DNA of 64,000 bases from Bacteroidota bacterium (GTDB lineage Bacteria > Bacteroidota > Bacteroidia > Flavobacteriales_D > Crocinitomicaceae): the NCBI GenBank assembly GCA_016192075.1, contig JACPUU010000004.1, positions 62,001 to 126,000 on the forward strand. Direction: 5' to 3'. The stretch's first letter is position 1, and each line of letters starts with the position of its first letter. Under the pieces are notes generated by a model that was not told the DNA's origin, made no database searches, and was given only the letters and a program-made list of their open reading frames with translations. The position numbers were made by a program, and so were the translations under genes. This document shows, piece after piece, positions 23,918 to 32,595 of the stretch.

Positions 23918-26314
23918 ATGAAATCCACCCCGCGCATGATTCGTATTGGTACGTTGTTCATTTTACTGGTGTTGCTGATGAATCCGGCGCATGCGCAAAA
24001 TATTGACAGCCTTGAGGTGCTGGCAAAAACCAGTACAGATATTGATAAGCGGATGGATGCCATACAGGCCTTGAGCGTGTATTACCTGCGTTCAGATACG
24101 GTTCAGTCAAAAGCATGGTGCGCAGAGGGAATGCGCGTTGCCAAAGAAGCAAACAACATTCGTGGAATTATTGTTGCCAATGAAAATTATGCCCGGTATT
24201 ATACCGAGCAGGGCAGGTATGATTCGGCCATTTTTGTATTGCAGAACTCATTAAGCCAGTATGATTTGCCTGAGTATAACCTGGAGATTGGAGCCAGCTA
24301 TGTGAGCCTGGGTAATATTTATGACATACAGTCCAATTATGAAAAGGCACTTGAATGTTACCTGCTGGCAGAAAAAAAATACGAGGCTGAAGACTATACC
24401 TATGGCCTTGGTATCACACAAATGGGTATTGGAAATATTTACAGTACCACCGGATTTTACCAGGACTCGAAAGTCTATTTCAGAAAAAGTTACAAAAACC
24501 TGCTGCCGCATAATGAGGTGTATGCATCCTGGTCTATGAATAATATGGCCAGCGCCATGACAGAATTAGGTGAGTATGATTCAGCCGTTGCCTTTTTTGA
24601 AAAATCACTGGCAATCAAATTGCGCAACGGAGATATTTACGGCGCATCCTACACTTACAATGATTTGGGGTCGCTTTATTTCCGGCAAGAGATGTATGAT
24701 AAGGCACTCAGTTATTATCTCAAGGCACTTGAATCCAAAGAGGGGTTGGAGGGAATCAGTAAAGAAACGTTGAGTAACACGTTTTTGAACATTGCTAAAA
24801 TATACGCACGCCAGAAAAATTATTTGTCTGCGGTTTTTTATGGAGAACAGGGTCTTGAAAATGCAAAGGCAAGTGCCTCTCTAAACTACCAGTCTGAAGC
24901 CTATAAGTTACTGGGTGAGGTGAACTATAAATCGGGTAATTACAAAACGTCTTATGAAATGCTGAATCAGTTTGTGCAAATCAACGATTCGCTGGATAAG
25001 TTGGTGTACAATGATAAGCTGGCTGAAATGCAAAGTAAGTATGATGCTGATCAAAAACAAAAAGAGATTGAACTGCTGAATGCGTCAAACAAAGTTTCAC
25101 AGCTTGAAACCGAGCGGGCTAAAAAAGAAACGCAAACTGTTACCTTTTACCTGGCCGGGGCAGTGGTCATTCTGTTACTGGTTGCCTTTCTGGGAATAGC
25201 ACTTTACAGAAGCAATGCGGTTAAGAACAAGGCCAATGAAATGCTGCAGAAAAAAAATGAAGAAATCAATCACCAGAAAGAACTGGTGGAGGAGAAGAAC
25301 AAGGAAATTACTGATTCAATAAATTATGCCAAACGCATTCAGAATGCTATTTTGCCTCCGCAACGATTGGTTGAAAAAGTACTCCCCGATGCGTTTATTT
25401 TATACCGGCCAAAAGATATTGTTGCGGGTGATTTTTATTGGCTTGAATCCTTCGCTAAAGCTTCGGATTCTGATGAGAGTCCCTTCGCTAATCGCGTGCC
25501 GCCTATAGCTTCAGCGGTGGCGCAAGCTTCGGATTCTGATGAGAATTCCTTCGCTAACCGCGTGCCGCCTATAGCTTCAGCGGTGGCGCAAGCTTCGGAT
25601 TCTAAAGGGGCTGGCTTTGTGCCACCTGTAACGTCAACTGTAGTCCACACTCCGGATTCTGAAAGTTCTTCTGTTGAGGGGTCGTATTTCAAAGATGGAA
25701 ATCACATTCTGCTGGCTGCGGCAGACTGTACCGGGCATGGCGTACCGGGTGCCCTGGTGAGCGTGGTTTGTCACAATGCATTGAACCGTTCTGTGCGGGA
25801 GTATGGTATAACTGATCCGGGAAAAATTCTGGATAAAACGCGTGAAATTGTTATTCGTGAGTTTGAAAAAAGTGATGATGAAGTAAAAGACGGAATGGAT
25901 ATTTCACTGCTGTCTCTTACCCGTTTGAAAGACACTTCATATCCGGGATATCAGCTGCTGTGGTCGGGTGCAAACAACCCGCTCTGGATTTTGCGCAAAG
26001 GTGCCACTGAAATAGAAGAGATCAGGCCGGACAAACAACCGGTTGGAAAATTTGCCGGCGCAATGCCTTTTACAACACAATCACTCCATGTTGCGCCTGG
26101 TGACACCCTTTATATTTTTACAGATGGTTACCAGGATCAGTTTGGTGGTGAAAAAGGAAAAAAGTTTAAAGCGTCAAACCTGAAACAGCTCATTCTTTCT
26201 GTCAGTGCCCAAACAATGGCTGAGCAGCGACGACTGATTGATGCGCGGTTTGTTGAGTGGAAAGGAAACCTGGAACAGGTGGATGATATCTGCATCATTG
26301 GTATTCGTCTCTGA
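23918..26314 (+). CDS. TPR sensor fused to SpoIIE/PP2C phosphatase, with in-frame repeat insertion
   Basis: 798 residues. Domain order: signal peptide (MIRIGTLFILLVLLMNPAHA), about seven tetratricopeptide repeats (about 40-370, e.g. GDIYGASYTYNDLGSLYFRQEMYDKALSYYLKALE), a coiled coil, a membrane span (about 407-430), another coiled coil (NKEITDSINYAKRIQNAILPP), and a cytoplasmic SpoIIE-type phosphatase domain (about 480-798: GDFYW, AAADCTGHGVPGALVS, DGMDISLL, GANNPLWI, DTLYIFTDGYQDQFGG). Between GDFYW and the AAADCTGHG motif are about 75 extra residues. They are made of 22-residue repeats (ASDSDES-FANRVPPIASAVAQ) encoded by 66-bp DNA repeats and absent from the third paralogue at 37237. It probably acts in partner-switching regulation by dephosphorylating an anti-sigma antagonist. 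Confidence 0.92.
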   Translation: MKSTPRMIRIGTLFILLVLLMNPAHAQNIDSLEVLAKTSTDIDKRMDAIQALSVYYLRSDTVQSKAWCAEGMRVAKEANNIRGIIVANENYARYYTEQGRYDSAIFVLQNSLSQYDLPEYNLEIGASYVSLGNIYDIQSNYEKALECYLLAEKKYEAEDYTYGLGITQMGIGNIYSTTGFYQDSKVYFRKSYKNLLPHNEVYASWSMNNMASAMTELGEYDSAVAFFEKSLAIKLRNGDIYGASYTYNDLGSLYFRQEMYDKALSYYLKALESKEGLEGISKETLSNTFLNIAKIYARQKNYLSAVFYGEQGLENAKASASLNYQSEAYKLLGEVNYKSGNYKTSYEMLNQFVQINDSLDKLVYNDKLAEMQSKYDADQKQKEIELLNASNKVSQLETERAKKETQTVTFYLAGAVVILLLVAFLGIALYRSNAVKNKANEMLQKKNEEINHQKELVEEKNKEITDSINYAKRIQNAILPPQRLVEKVLPDAFILYRPKDIVAGDFYWLESFAKASDSDESPFANRVPPIASAVAQASDSDENSFANRVPPIASAVAQASDSKGAGFVPPVTSTVVHTPDSESSSVEGSYFKDGNHILLAAADCTGHGVPGALVSVVCHNALNRSVREYGITDPGKILDKTREIVIREFEKSDDEVKDGMDISLLSLTRLKDTSYPGYQLLWSGANNPLWILRKGATEIEEIRPDKQPVGKFAGAMPFTTQSLHVAPGDTLYIFTDGYQDQFGGEKGKKFKASNLKQLILSVSAQTMAEQRRLIDARFVEWKGNLEQVDDICIIGIRL
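25444..25680 (+). repeat. 66-bp tandem repeats inserted in frame in a SpoIIE phosphatase domain
   Basis: Units begin with GCTTCGGATTCT at 25460, 25526 and 25592, exactly 66 bp apart. The first two units are nearly identical; the third is degenerate. Each carries GCTTCGGATTC, a short palindrome-forming partner (GAATCC at 25445) and a GCCGCC...GGTGGC pair. The same GCTTCGGATTCTGATG sequence occurs in the neighbouring paralogue at 27869-27939, at the equivalent codon position. Confidence 0.85.
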
Positions 26315-26323
26315 TTCGCTGAA

Positions 26324-26351
26324 TTGTATCCTAATCTTTTGAATATCTTTG
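26324..26351 (+). promoter_or_regulatory. Bacteroidetes-type promoter before the second TPR-SpoIIE gene
   Basis: TTG at 26324-26326, a 17-bp spacer, then TATCTTTG at 26344-26351, matching TAnnTTTG. The ATG follows at 26357, so the leader would be very short or the transcript near-leaderless. It suggests that the second phosphatase gene can be transcribed independently of the first. Confidence 0.5.
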
Positions 26352-26356
26352 ACTGA

Positions 26357-28549
26357 ATGGTTGCTCAAATTATCCGGCGGTTTTTTTTGATTCAGGTTTT
26401 GCTGATTCTTTCCGGCATTGCCGGTGCTCAGAATTCAAAAGCAGATTCATTGCTTCAGGCTATGTCTGATGCGCCTACAGATTCATTGCAGCAGCAGGCC
26501 CGTTTGCTCTATGTACAAGAGCTTCGTCACAATTACCAGACAGCCGGCAAATATGTATTTGAGGGGCTGGATATAGCAAAGGCCGGACACGATTTTTATT
26601 TTCTGGGCCAGTTTTACGGTGCAGCCGGTATCATGTATGCCTATATTGGAAATAACGACAGTTCATTGATTTGCTTTCAGAATTCGCTGAATTACCGCGT
26701 CTTTTTGAAGGATACCGTGGGTATTGCATCTGCCAACCTGGGTATATCTAACATTTACCGCACCATGGGTGATTTTAAAAACGCTGTAAAATATGGTCTG
26801 GAGGCTGAAAAGGCAGCGCTTCAGGTAGCTGACACCAGCGGACTGGCACGCATTTACAATGCCCTTGGATTGATTTTCAAGCAGCAGCAGGATTATGATA
26901 AAGCGCTTGAATATTATGGTAAATCACTCGAGCAGGTTCGCAGAATTACAGATGGAACCATGGAATCAGGTGTCTATTCGAATATAGGAAGTGTTTACCA
27001 GGAAAAGAAATGGTATGACAGTGCATTGGTATATCATCACCTGGCGCTGAACATCCGTTTGAAAAATCAGGATTACATGGGGCTCGGCACCAGCTACGGA
27101 AACCTTGGGCTGATTTTTCTGGACGAGCAGAATTTTGACTCGGCATTTTATTATACCAACCTGGCACTTGAAAATTTTGAAAAGGTTCATTTTACTTCTG
27201 GTGAAGAACAGTGTTACTCTTCGCTGGGATATATCTGGCAAAAGAAAGGCAATCATCAGAAAGCGATATTGGCCTACAAAAAGGCTGAAGAGTATGCCCG
27301 AAAAGCAAATTTTTTACCAGACCTGATGGGCATTACCAAAGGGCTGGCTATTTCATACCTGGAATTAAAAAAGTATAAAGAGGCGTCTGATTACCTGATG
27401 AAGCACCTTGAATTAAAAGACAGTCTTGAAATAACCCAACAGCTTAAAGAAGTTCAAAAACTTGAAATGGAATTTGAGTATCAGCAAAAGCAGCTTGCAG
27501 ATAGCCTAAAGCTGATTGAAAAAGAAAAACTGGCAGCGCTTGAAACAGAAAAGCAACGGCAGATTAATGAAGAACAGGCTGCCAGATTCAGGGTTTATAC
27601 AGGGGCAGGTATTGCCGTTCTGGTTTTGATATTATCGGTTGTTTTTATTTTGTACCGCAGCAATCAAAAGCAAAAACAATTCAACGAAATTATTGCAGAG
27701 CAAAAAGCGGTGGTGGAAGATAAAAATAAAGAGATCACCGATTCAATTAATTACGCCAAGCGAATTCAGGAAGCTATTTTACCACCCGCTGCGCTGGTGG
27801 AAATACATTTGCCCGGCAGCTTTATTTTTTACCAGCCTAAAGACATTGTTGCCGGTGATTTTTATTGGCTTGAATCCTTCGCCAAGGCTTCGGATTCTGA
27901 TGGGAGTTCATACGCTGGCGCTTCGGATTCTGAAAGAGGGAAATATATTTTGGTTGCAGCTGCTGATTGTACCGGGCATGGTGTACCGGGTGCAATGGTA
28001 AGTGTTGTTTGTTCCAATGCGTTAAACAGAACGGTCAAAGAACTGGGCATTAAAACCCCGGCAAAAATTCTGGATAATGTGCGTACAATGGTTATTGAAA
28101 CCTTTGAAAAAAGTGAAAATGAAGTGAAAGACGGAATGGATATTGCACTGCTTTCAATCCGCCAGGACACGGCACCCGGAAAGTGGAACGTTCAGTTTGC
28201 CGGCGCCAATAACCCGGTTTGGATCAGCAAAAAAAATACGTCTGAAATGCTTGAAATTAAAGGTGACAGTCAGCCGGTTGGTAAGTTTGCCAACCTGAGT
28301 CCCTTTACAAATCATACACTCGTACTTGATTCAGGAGACACCCTGTACATATTTACAGATGGTTATGCCGATCAGTTTGGCGGCCCCAAAGGCAAAAAAT
28401 TCAAGGCGGCTAATCTCAAAAGTCTGCTTCTTGGCGCAAAAGATACCTCTATGGCCGCTCAGCACAATCTGCTGGCGAACACCCTGCGTGACTGGAAAGG
28501 GAATCTGGAGCAGGTGGATGACGTTTGTATTATTGGTATCCGCCTGTAG
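26357..28549 (+). CDS. TPR sensor fused to SpoIIE/PP2C phosphatase (paralogue)
   Basis: 730 residues, same architecture as the gene just upstream. It has a signal peptide (FFLIQVLLILSGIAGA), TPR repeats (about 40-350, e.g. YDKALEYYGKSLEQV), a coiled coil, a membrane span (about 413-433), a coiled coil (DKNKEITDSINYAKRIQEAILPP) and a SpoIIE phosphatase domain (GDFYW, AAADCTGHGVPGAMVS, DGMDIALL, GANNPVWI, DTLYIFTDGYADQFGG). The metal-binding Asp/Gly motifs are intact. An insertion of about 24 residues (LESFAKASDSDGSSYAGASDSERG) sits at the same position as the longer insertion in the first gene. The pair arose by duplication. The TPR part lies outside the inner membrane and probably senses a periplasmic partner. 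Confidence 0.92.
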   Translation: MVAQIIRRFFLIQVLLILSGIAGAQNSKADSLLQAMSDAPTDSLQQQARLLYVQELRHNYQTAGKYVFEGLDIAKAGHDFYFLGQFYGAAGIMYAYIGNNDSSLICFQNSLNYRVFLKDTVGIASANLGISNIYRTMGDFKNAVKYGLEAEKAALQVADTSGLARIYNALGLIFKQQQDYDKALEYYGKSLEQVRRITDGTMESGVYSNIGSVYQEKKWYDSALVYHHLALNIRLKNQDYMGLGTSYGNLGLIFLDEQNFDSAFYYTNLALENFEKVHFTSGEEQCYSSLGYIWQKKGNHQKAILAYKKAEEYARKANFLPDLMGITKGLAISYLELKKYKEASDYLMKHLELKDSLEITQQLKEVQKLEMEFEYQQKQLADSLKLIEKEKLAALETEKQRQINEEQAARFRVYTGAGIAVLVLILSVVFILYRSNQKQKQFNEIIAEQKAVVEDKNKEITDSINYAKRIQEAILPPAALVEIHLPGSFIFYQPKDIVAGDFYWLESFAKASDSDGSSYAGASDSERGKYILVAAADCTGHGVPGAMVSVVCSNALNRTVKELGIKTPAKILDNVRTMVIETFEKSENEVKDGMDIALLSIRQDTAPGKWNVQFAGANNPVWISKKNTSEMLEIKGDSQPVGKFANLSPFTNHTLVLDSGDTLYIFTDGYADQFGGPKGKKFKAANLKSLLLGAKDTSMAAQHNLLANTLRDWKGNLEQVDDVCIIGIRL

Positions 28550-28775
28550 CCGGGGTACGAATAAGGCCCTGCCACAGGGTTGGTTATCCGTTTTTTCCGA
28601 TTGGTAATTAAACCGTTAAAAATCAATGAATACTTGCTGTTTAATGCCTTTGGTACAAAGCAAACTAATCCCTTTATAATAAACGTTTAAGCCTGAAATA
28701 GCGTTCCCGGCCGGAGATGTCACAATTATTCTTAACTTTGCGCTCTTTTTGTTCATTAAAAACAAGGGATCATCT

Positions 28776-29831
28776 ATGAAATTATCAGCTTTTGATTTTA
28801 CGCTTCCTGAAAACCTGATTGCCCAGCACCCGTCGCCAAACCGTGATGAGTCTAAACTTATGGTGCTTGACCGCAAAAAGCAAACCATTACACACCGCAT
28901 GTTTAAAGATGTGCTGGAGTATTTTGATGAGGGAGATGTAATGATAATGAATAACACCCGCGTTTTCCCGGCCCGTCTTTATGGTAATAAAGAAAAAACA
29001 GGTGCACGTATTGAAGTTTTTCTGCTGCGTGAATTAAACCGTGAAAGTTTACTTTGGGATGTTTTGGTTGACCCGGCCCGTAAAATTCGTATTGGAAATA
29101 AACTTTATTTCACGGACGATGATTCATTGGTTGCTGAGGTAATTGATAACACAACGTCACGCGGTCGTACCATTCGTTTTTTGTTTGACGGATCATACGA
29201 AGAATTTAAGGCAAAAATTACCGAACTGGGTGAAACACCAATTCCGCCGTATATCAAAAATTTGCGTGATGTGGTGCCGGCTGATGAAGACCGTTACCAG
29301 ACCATTTATGCCAAGCATGAAGGTGCTGTTGCAGCCCCTACAGCAGGTTTGCATTTTAGCCGTGAACTGATGAAACGTCTGGAAATTAAAGGCGTAAATT
29401 TTGCAGAACTTACCTTGCACGTCGGGCTTGGAACGTTCAGAACCGTAGAGGTTGAAGATCTGACCAAACATAAAATGGATTCAGAACAGTGTGAGATTGA
29501 TCAGAAATGTGCAGATATAGTAAACAAGGCAAAAGCAAATAAAAAACGGGTGTGCGCTGTTGGAACAACTACCATGCGGGCTATTGAAACCAGTGTTTCA
29601 ACCGGAAATACATTGAAACCTTATTCCGGCTGGACCAATAAATTTATCTTTCCACCGTATGATTTTGCTATTGCAGATTCGATGATTACGAATTTTCACA
29701 CGCCGCAGTCAACCCTGTTGATGATGATTTCTGCTTTTGCAGGACATGATCTGCTGATGAAAGGGTACCAGGAGGCGATTAAGAAAAAATACCGTTTCTA
29801 TTCGTATGGTGATGCCATGCTGATTATCTAG
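28776..29831 (+). CDS. queA: S-adenosylmethionine:tRNA ribosyltransferase-isomerase
   Basis: Transfers the ribose part of SAM to preQ1 at position 34 of tRNAs in queuosine synthesis, making epoxyqueuosine. About 351 residues from the ATG at 28776 ([30 protein letters not shown]), the standard QueA start; an in-frame TTG at 28749 is less likely. Motifs: [58 protein letters not shown], and [21 protein letters not shown] near the end. Length is normal. A TAACTTTG -7-like box lies at 28733-28740. It stands alone here, with a terminator right behind. Confidence 0.97.
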   Translation: MKLSAFDFTLPENLIAQHPSPNRDESKLMVLDRKKQTITHRMFKDVLEYFDEGDVMIMNNTRVFPARLYGNKEKTGARIEVFLLRELNRESLLWDVLVDPARKIRIGNKLYFTDDDSLVAEVIDNTTSRGRTIRFLFDGSYEEFKAKITELGETPIPPYIKNLRDVVPADEDRYQTIYAKHEGAVAAPTAGLHFSRELMKRLEIKGVNFAELTLHVGLGTFRTVEVEDLTKHKMDSEQCEIDQKCADIVNKAKANKKRVCAVGTTTMRAIETSVSTGNTLKPYSGWTNKFIFPPYDFAIADSMITNFHTPQSTLLMMISAFAGHDLLMKGYQEAIKKKYRFYSYGDAMLII

Positions 29832-29853
29832 GCACTCAAAATAATTTAGAAGA

Positions 29854-29883
29854 GAAGCAGGTCGTAGTGATCTGCTTTTTTTG
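29854..29883 (+). terminator. Intrinsic terminator after queA
   Basis: Stem AAGCAGGTC / GATCTGCTT with one mismatch and a short loop, followed by a run of T residues, 23 bp after the queA stop. Confidence 0.8.
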
Positions 29884-29899
29884 TGAATTTTTCCCGCAA

Positions 29900-30188
29900 C
29901 GCTTGCGCCAAAGCTTATGCTTACGCCGGAGCTTCAGCGTAGGAGCCAGATTCCGCCAGGGCGGACGCAGATAAAAGGCGCAGATTTTCGCCAGTTTTTC
30001 AGAAAAGATCAGCGCCTTTCAGCGAAATTTTTCTGCGCAAATCAGCGGGGAAAACGATCTTCAAAAAATGAAATAAAAAACCGCCACGAATACACGAATA
30101 GATTCGAAAAAAATTCGTGCATTCGTGGCAACAAAAAATCATTGCTTACTAAAATCTGATTTTCTGCGCGAATTTGCAGGGAAAACAA
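29900..30188. repeat. Cluster of dispersed palindromic repeats between queA and the hydrolase gene
   Basis: No gene is supported here. The stretch holds at least three repeat types. The first is a GCTTACGCCGGAGCTTCAGCG block near 29920 with short internal inverted repeats. The second is a CGCAGATTTTCGC / CTGCGCAAATCAGCGG block (29970-30060, partly echoed at 30150-30180), related to the 233-bp repeat units at 13.9-14.35 kb. The third is a strong inverted repeat with arms CCACGAATACACGAAT (30084-30099) and ATTCGTGCATTCGTGG (30113-30128), one mismatch in 16. Confidence 0.75.
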
Positions 30189-30950
30189 TCAATCCAGAAA
30201 ATCCATGATCACCTTGTAAAACTCTTCCGGCGCTTCAGCATGAACCCAGTGCCCGGCACCATGAATGGTATGTATTTTTGAATTTGGAAATTTGGCAGCA
30301 ATCTCATCAAAATCACTCTCCAGAATGTAGTTTGACAATTCACCGCGGATAAACAACGTCTCAACCTGAATTTTGTCAAACGGAATCGCTACCAGGATAT
30401 TTGAAATTTCACGTTCCAGTACCGGTAAATTTATGCGCCAGGCCAGCTGAACACCGGGTTCAACCCAATATAGGTTTTTCAGCAAAAACTGCCTTACACC
30501 AAACTGTGGAATATAGGCCTCCATTTTTTTTTCTGCCTCAGTGCGTGATTTTACAACAGAAAGATCAATGGCATTCAGTCCCTCCAGAATCTGATCATGA
30601 TGCATGGGGTAAGCTTTGTGTGAAATATCTGCCACCACCATTTTATGAATCAATTCAGGATACTTTGCAGCAAAACCAATGGCGGTTTTTCCACCCATGG
30701 AATGACCAATGATGTTGATACCGGTTTCACCAAGATCTGTAACCAGTTCGTGAAAATCTTCCACCATTAAGTCATAGCTGAAATCATCTGTATGCGGGCT
30801 GTGTCCATGGTTACGCTGATCAACAAAATACACTTTGTATTTTTCAGCAAATTTTTTTCCAAGGGTCTGCCAGTTGTCGGATGATCCAAATAAGCCGTGC
30901 AGAATAAAGAGTGGTTGTCCTTCACCAATTGTCCGGTAGTGGAGTTTCAT
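30189..30950 (-). CDS. Alpha/beta-fold hydrolase (esterase YbfF-like)
   Basis: 253 residues without a signal peptide. Alpha/beta hydrolase landmarks: the oxyanion loop LHGLFGSSDNW, the nucleophile elbow IGHSMGGKTA (Ser near 100), an acid candidate after strand 6 (FIRGELSNYI), and the catalytic His in IHGAGHWVHAEAPEEF. The layout is that of acyl-CoA-esterase-like YbfF proteins, which hydrolyse short acyl esters. The substrate is not indicated by neighbours. It precedes pdxJ on the reading strand of neither operon clearly: pdxJ lies upstream on the same strand, with a gap of about 64 bp. Confidence 0.92.
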   Translation of the reverse strand: MKLHYRTIGEGQPLFILHGLFGSSDNWQTLGKKFAEKYKVYFVDQRNHGHSPHTDDFSYDLMVEDFHELVTDLGETGINIIGHSMGGKTAIGFAAKYPELIHKMVVADISHKAYPMHHDQILEGLNAIDLSVVKSRTEAEKKMEAYIPQFGVRQFLLKNLYWVEPGVQLAWRINLPVLEREISNILVAIPFDKIQVETLFIRGELSNYILESDFDEIAAKFPNSKIHTIHGAGHWVHAEAPEEFYKVIMDFLD

Positions 30951-31014
30951 AGTTTTAGGATTTAGTTCATTTTTGGGGATAGCATTGTTAATTGGTAAGT
31001 TTCATTACTAACTC

Positions 31015-31740
31015 CTAAATCCCAAATCCTAACTCCCGTTTATACATTTTAATGGTATTCTCCAACCCCAGGTATAAGGCATCTGAAATCAATGCGTGAC
31101 CAATAGAAACCTCAAGCAGTGAGGGAATATTTTTGGAAAAATAATTCAGGTTCTTTAAACTCAGGTCATGCCCGGCGTTGATTCCCAGTTTGCATTGATC
31201 TGCAATTTTTGAAGCGGCGATATAAGGTGCAATGGCAGCAGCCGGGTTGATTACAAAATGCTCAGCGTAGGGGCCGGTATAAAATTCAATTCGGTCAACA
31301 CCTGTTAGTTGAGCACCTTCAATAAGGGCGGCATCTGTTTCAATAAAAAGAGAGGTTCGTACGCCCAGTGATTTGATTCGCTGAATAATGTCAACCAGAA
31401 AATTCTTATGTTTCAGGGTGTCCCATCCGGCGTTGGAAGTGAGTACACCGGGTGGGTCAGGTACCAGTGTGGCCTGGGCGGGACGAATGTCTTCAATAAT
31501 TCTCAGAAAACGCTCATCCGGGTAACCTTCAATGTTAAATTCAGTGGTTACAATCTTTGCCAGCGCATAGGTATCTGCTGTCGTGATGTGTCTTTCATCC
31601 GGCCGGGGGTGTACGGTAATACCATCAGCCCCAAATAATTCGCAATTGCGTGCGGCTTCAATGACATCGGGAATACTGCCTCCCCGTGCATTCCGCAGGG
31701 TAGCAATTTTATTAATATTAACGCTCAGTTTTGCTGCCAT
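31015..31740 (-). CDS. pdxJ: Pyridoxine 5'-phosphate synthase
   Basis: Condenses 1-deoxyxylulose-5-phosphate and 3-amino-2-oxopropyl phosphate to pyridoxine 5'-phosphate (DXP-dependent B6 route). 241 residues, typical length. Motifs: [115 protein letters not shown]. These cover the active-site His/Glu and phosphate loop. The last residues (RELGFGI) are encoded by GGGAGTTAGGATTTGGGATTTAG-like DNA, which resembles a common intergenic mini-repeat, so the C-terminus may have been remodelled. It is divergent from the CBS-nadK pair. Confidence 0.97.
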   Translation of the reverse strand: MAAKLSVNINKIATLRNARGGSIPDVIEAARNCELFGADGITVHPRPDERHITTADTYALAKIVTTEFNIEGYPDERFLRIIEDIRPAQATLVPDPPGVLTSNAGWDTLKHKNFLVDIIQRIKSLGVRTSLFIETDAALIEGAQLTGVDRIEFYTGPYAEHFVINPAAAIAPYIAASKIADQCKLGINAGHDLSLKNLNYFSKNIPSLLEVSIGHALISDALYLGLENTIKMYKRELGFGI

Positions 31741-31929
31741 TTCAATTAAAATGGTGAATTTTGAATCAAATTTAGAAACTAATACCGAAACAGCAGTTGT
31801 AACGGGCCTGCCAAATTCCCGTTAACTGTTGTAAAGCAGCCCGGGGCTTTCTTTTAAGCATTAATTTTAAAACCCGCATACTGTTAAAGCGCAAATATTC
31901 GTTTCTTTATAGCAACTTAAGCCATTAGC

Positions 31930-32592
31930 ATGCGTGCAGATGAACTCATATCGGAAATGATTCCGCCCATTAAATTCTCAGAAACGGGTGAGAAAGCACT
32001 GAACTGGATGAATGAATTCAGAGTCAGTCATTTACCCGTTGTAGAAAAAGGAGAGTACATTGGCCTGATTGGTGAGAATGATATTTATGACATGCCGGAT
32101 CCTTCCAAAAAACTGAAGGATTATTTTGCGGCATTGCCACGCCCGTTTATTTATGCTGACCGGCATGTGTATGAGCTCATGAAGGTTATTGCAGATCATA
32201 AAATAACGGTTGTTCCTATTCTGAATGAAAAAGACGAATACCTGGGTTGTACGGATTTGTTGTACCTCATGTCACAGATTACGGCTATTAATTCTATCAA
32301 TGAACCGGGTGGAATCCTGGTTCTGGAAATGAATCAGCATGATTACACACTGACTGAAATTGCCAGAATTGTAGAAGAAAACAATGCAAAAATTCTGAGT
32401 TCATTTATTACTTCACTTCCTGATTCAACACAAATTGAAGTAACGCTGAAAATTAATACCACAGATCTCGACCGGATTATCCAGACCTTTAACCGGTATG
32501 ATTACCACATCAAAGAAACTTATCAGAAAGGCCGTTTCCATGACGACCTTAAAAAACGCTACGACGAGCTGATGAATTTTTTAAACATGTAA
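31930..32592 (+). CDS. CBS-pair regulatory protein with ACT-like C-terminus
   Basis: 220 residues, cytosolic. Two CBS motifs (about 5-60: IPPIKFSETGEKALNWMNEFRVSHLPVVEKGEYIGLIGENDI; about 70-120: FIYADRHVYELMKVIADHKITVVPILNEKDEYLGCTDLL) form a Bateman module that binds adenine nucleotides. The C-terminal 90 residues (GILVLEMNQHDYTLTEIARIVEENNAKILSSF) look like an ACT-type ligand fold. The gene is followed after only 3 bp by nadK, a pairing common in flavobacteria. Regulation of NAD kinase or sensing of adenylate state is a plausible inference. Confidence 0.88.
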   Translation: MRADELISEMIPPIKFSETGEKALNWMNEFRVSHLPVVEKGEYIGLIGENDIYDMPDPSKKLKDYFAALPRPFIYADRHVYELMKVIADHKITVVPILNEKDEYLGCTDLLYLMSQITAINSINEPGGILVLEMNQHDYTLTEIARIVEENNAKILSSFITSLPDSTQIEVTLKINTTDLDRIIQTFNRYDYHIKETYQKGRFHDDLKKRYDELMNFLNM

Positions 32593-32595
32593 GCT

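Noticed and set aside
29917-30159. 80-codon forward frame behind queA
   Set aside because: It consists entirely of palindromic repeat sequence.
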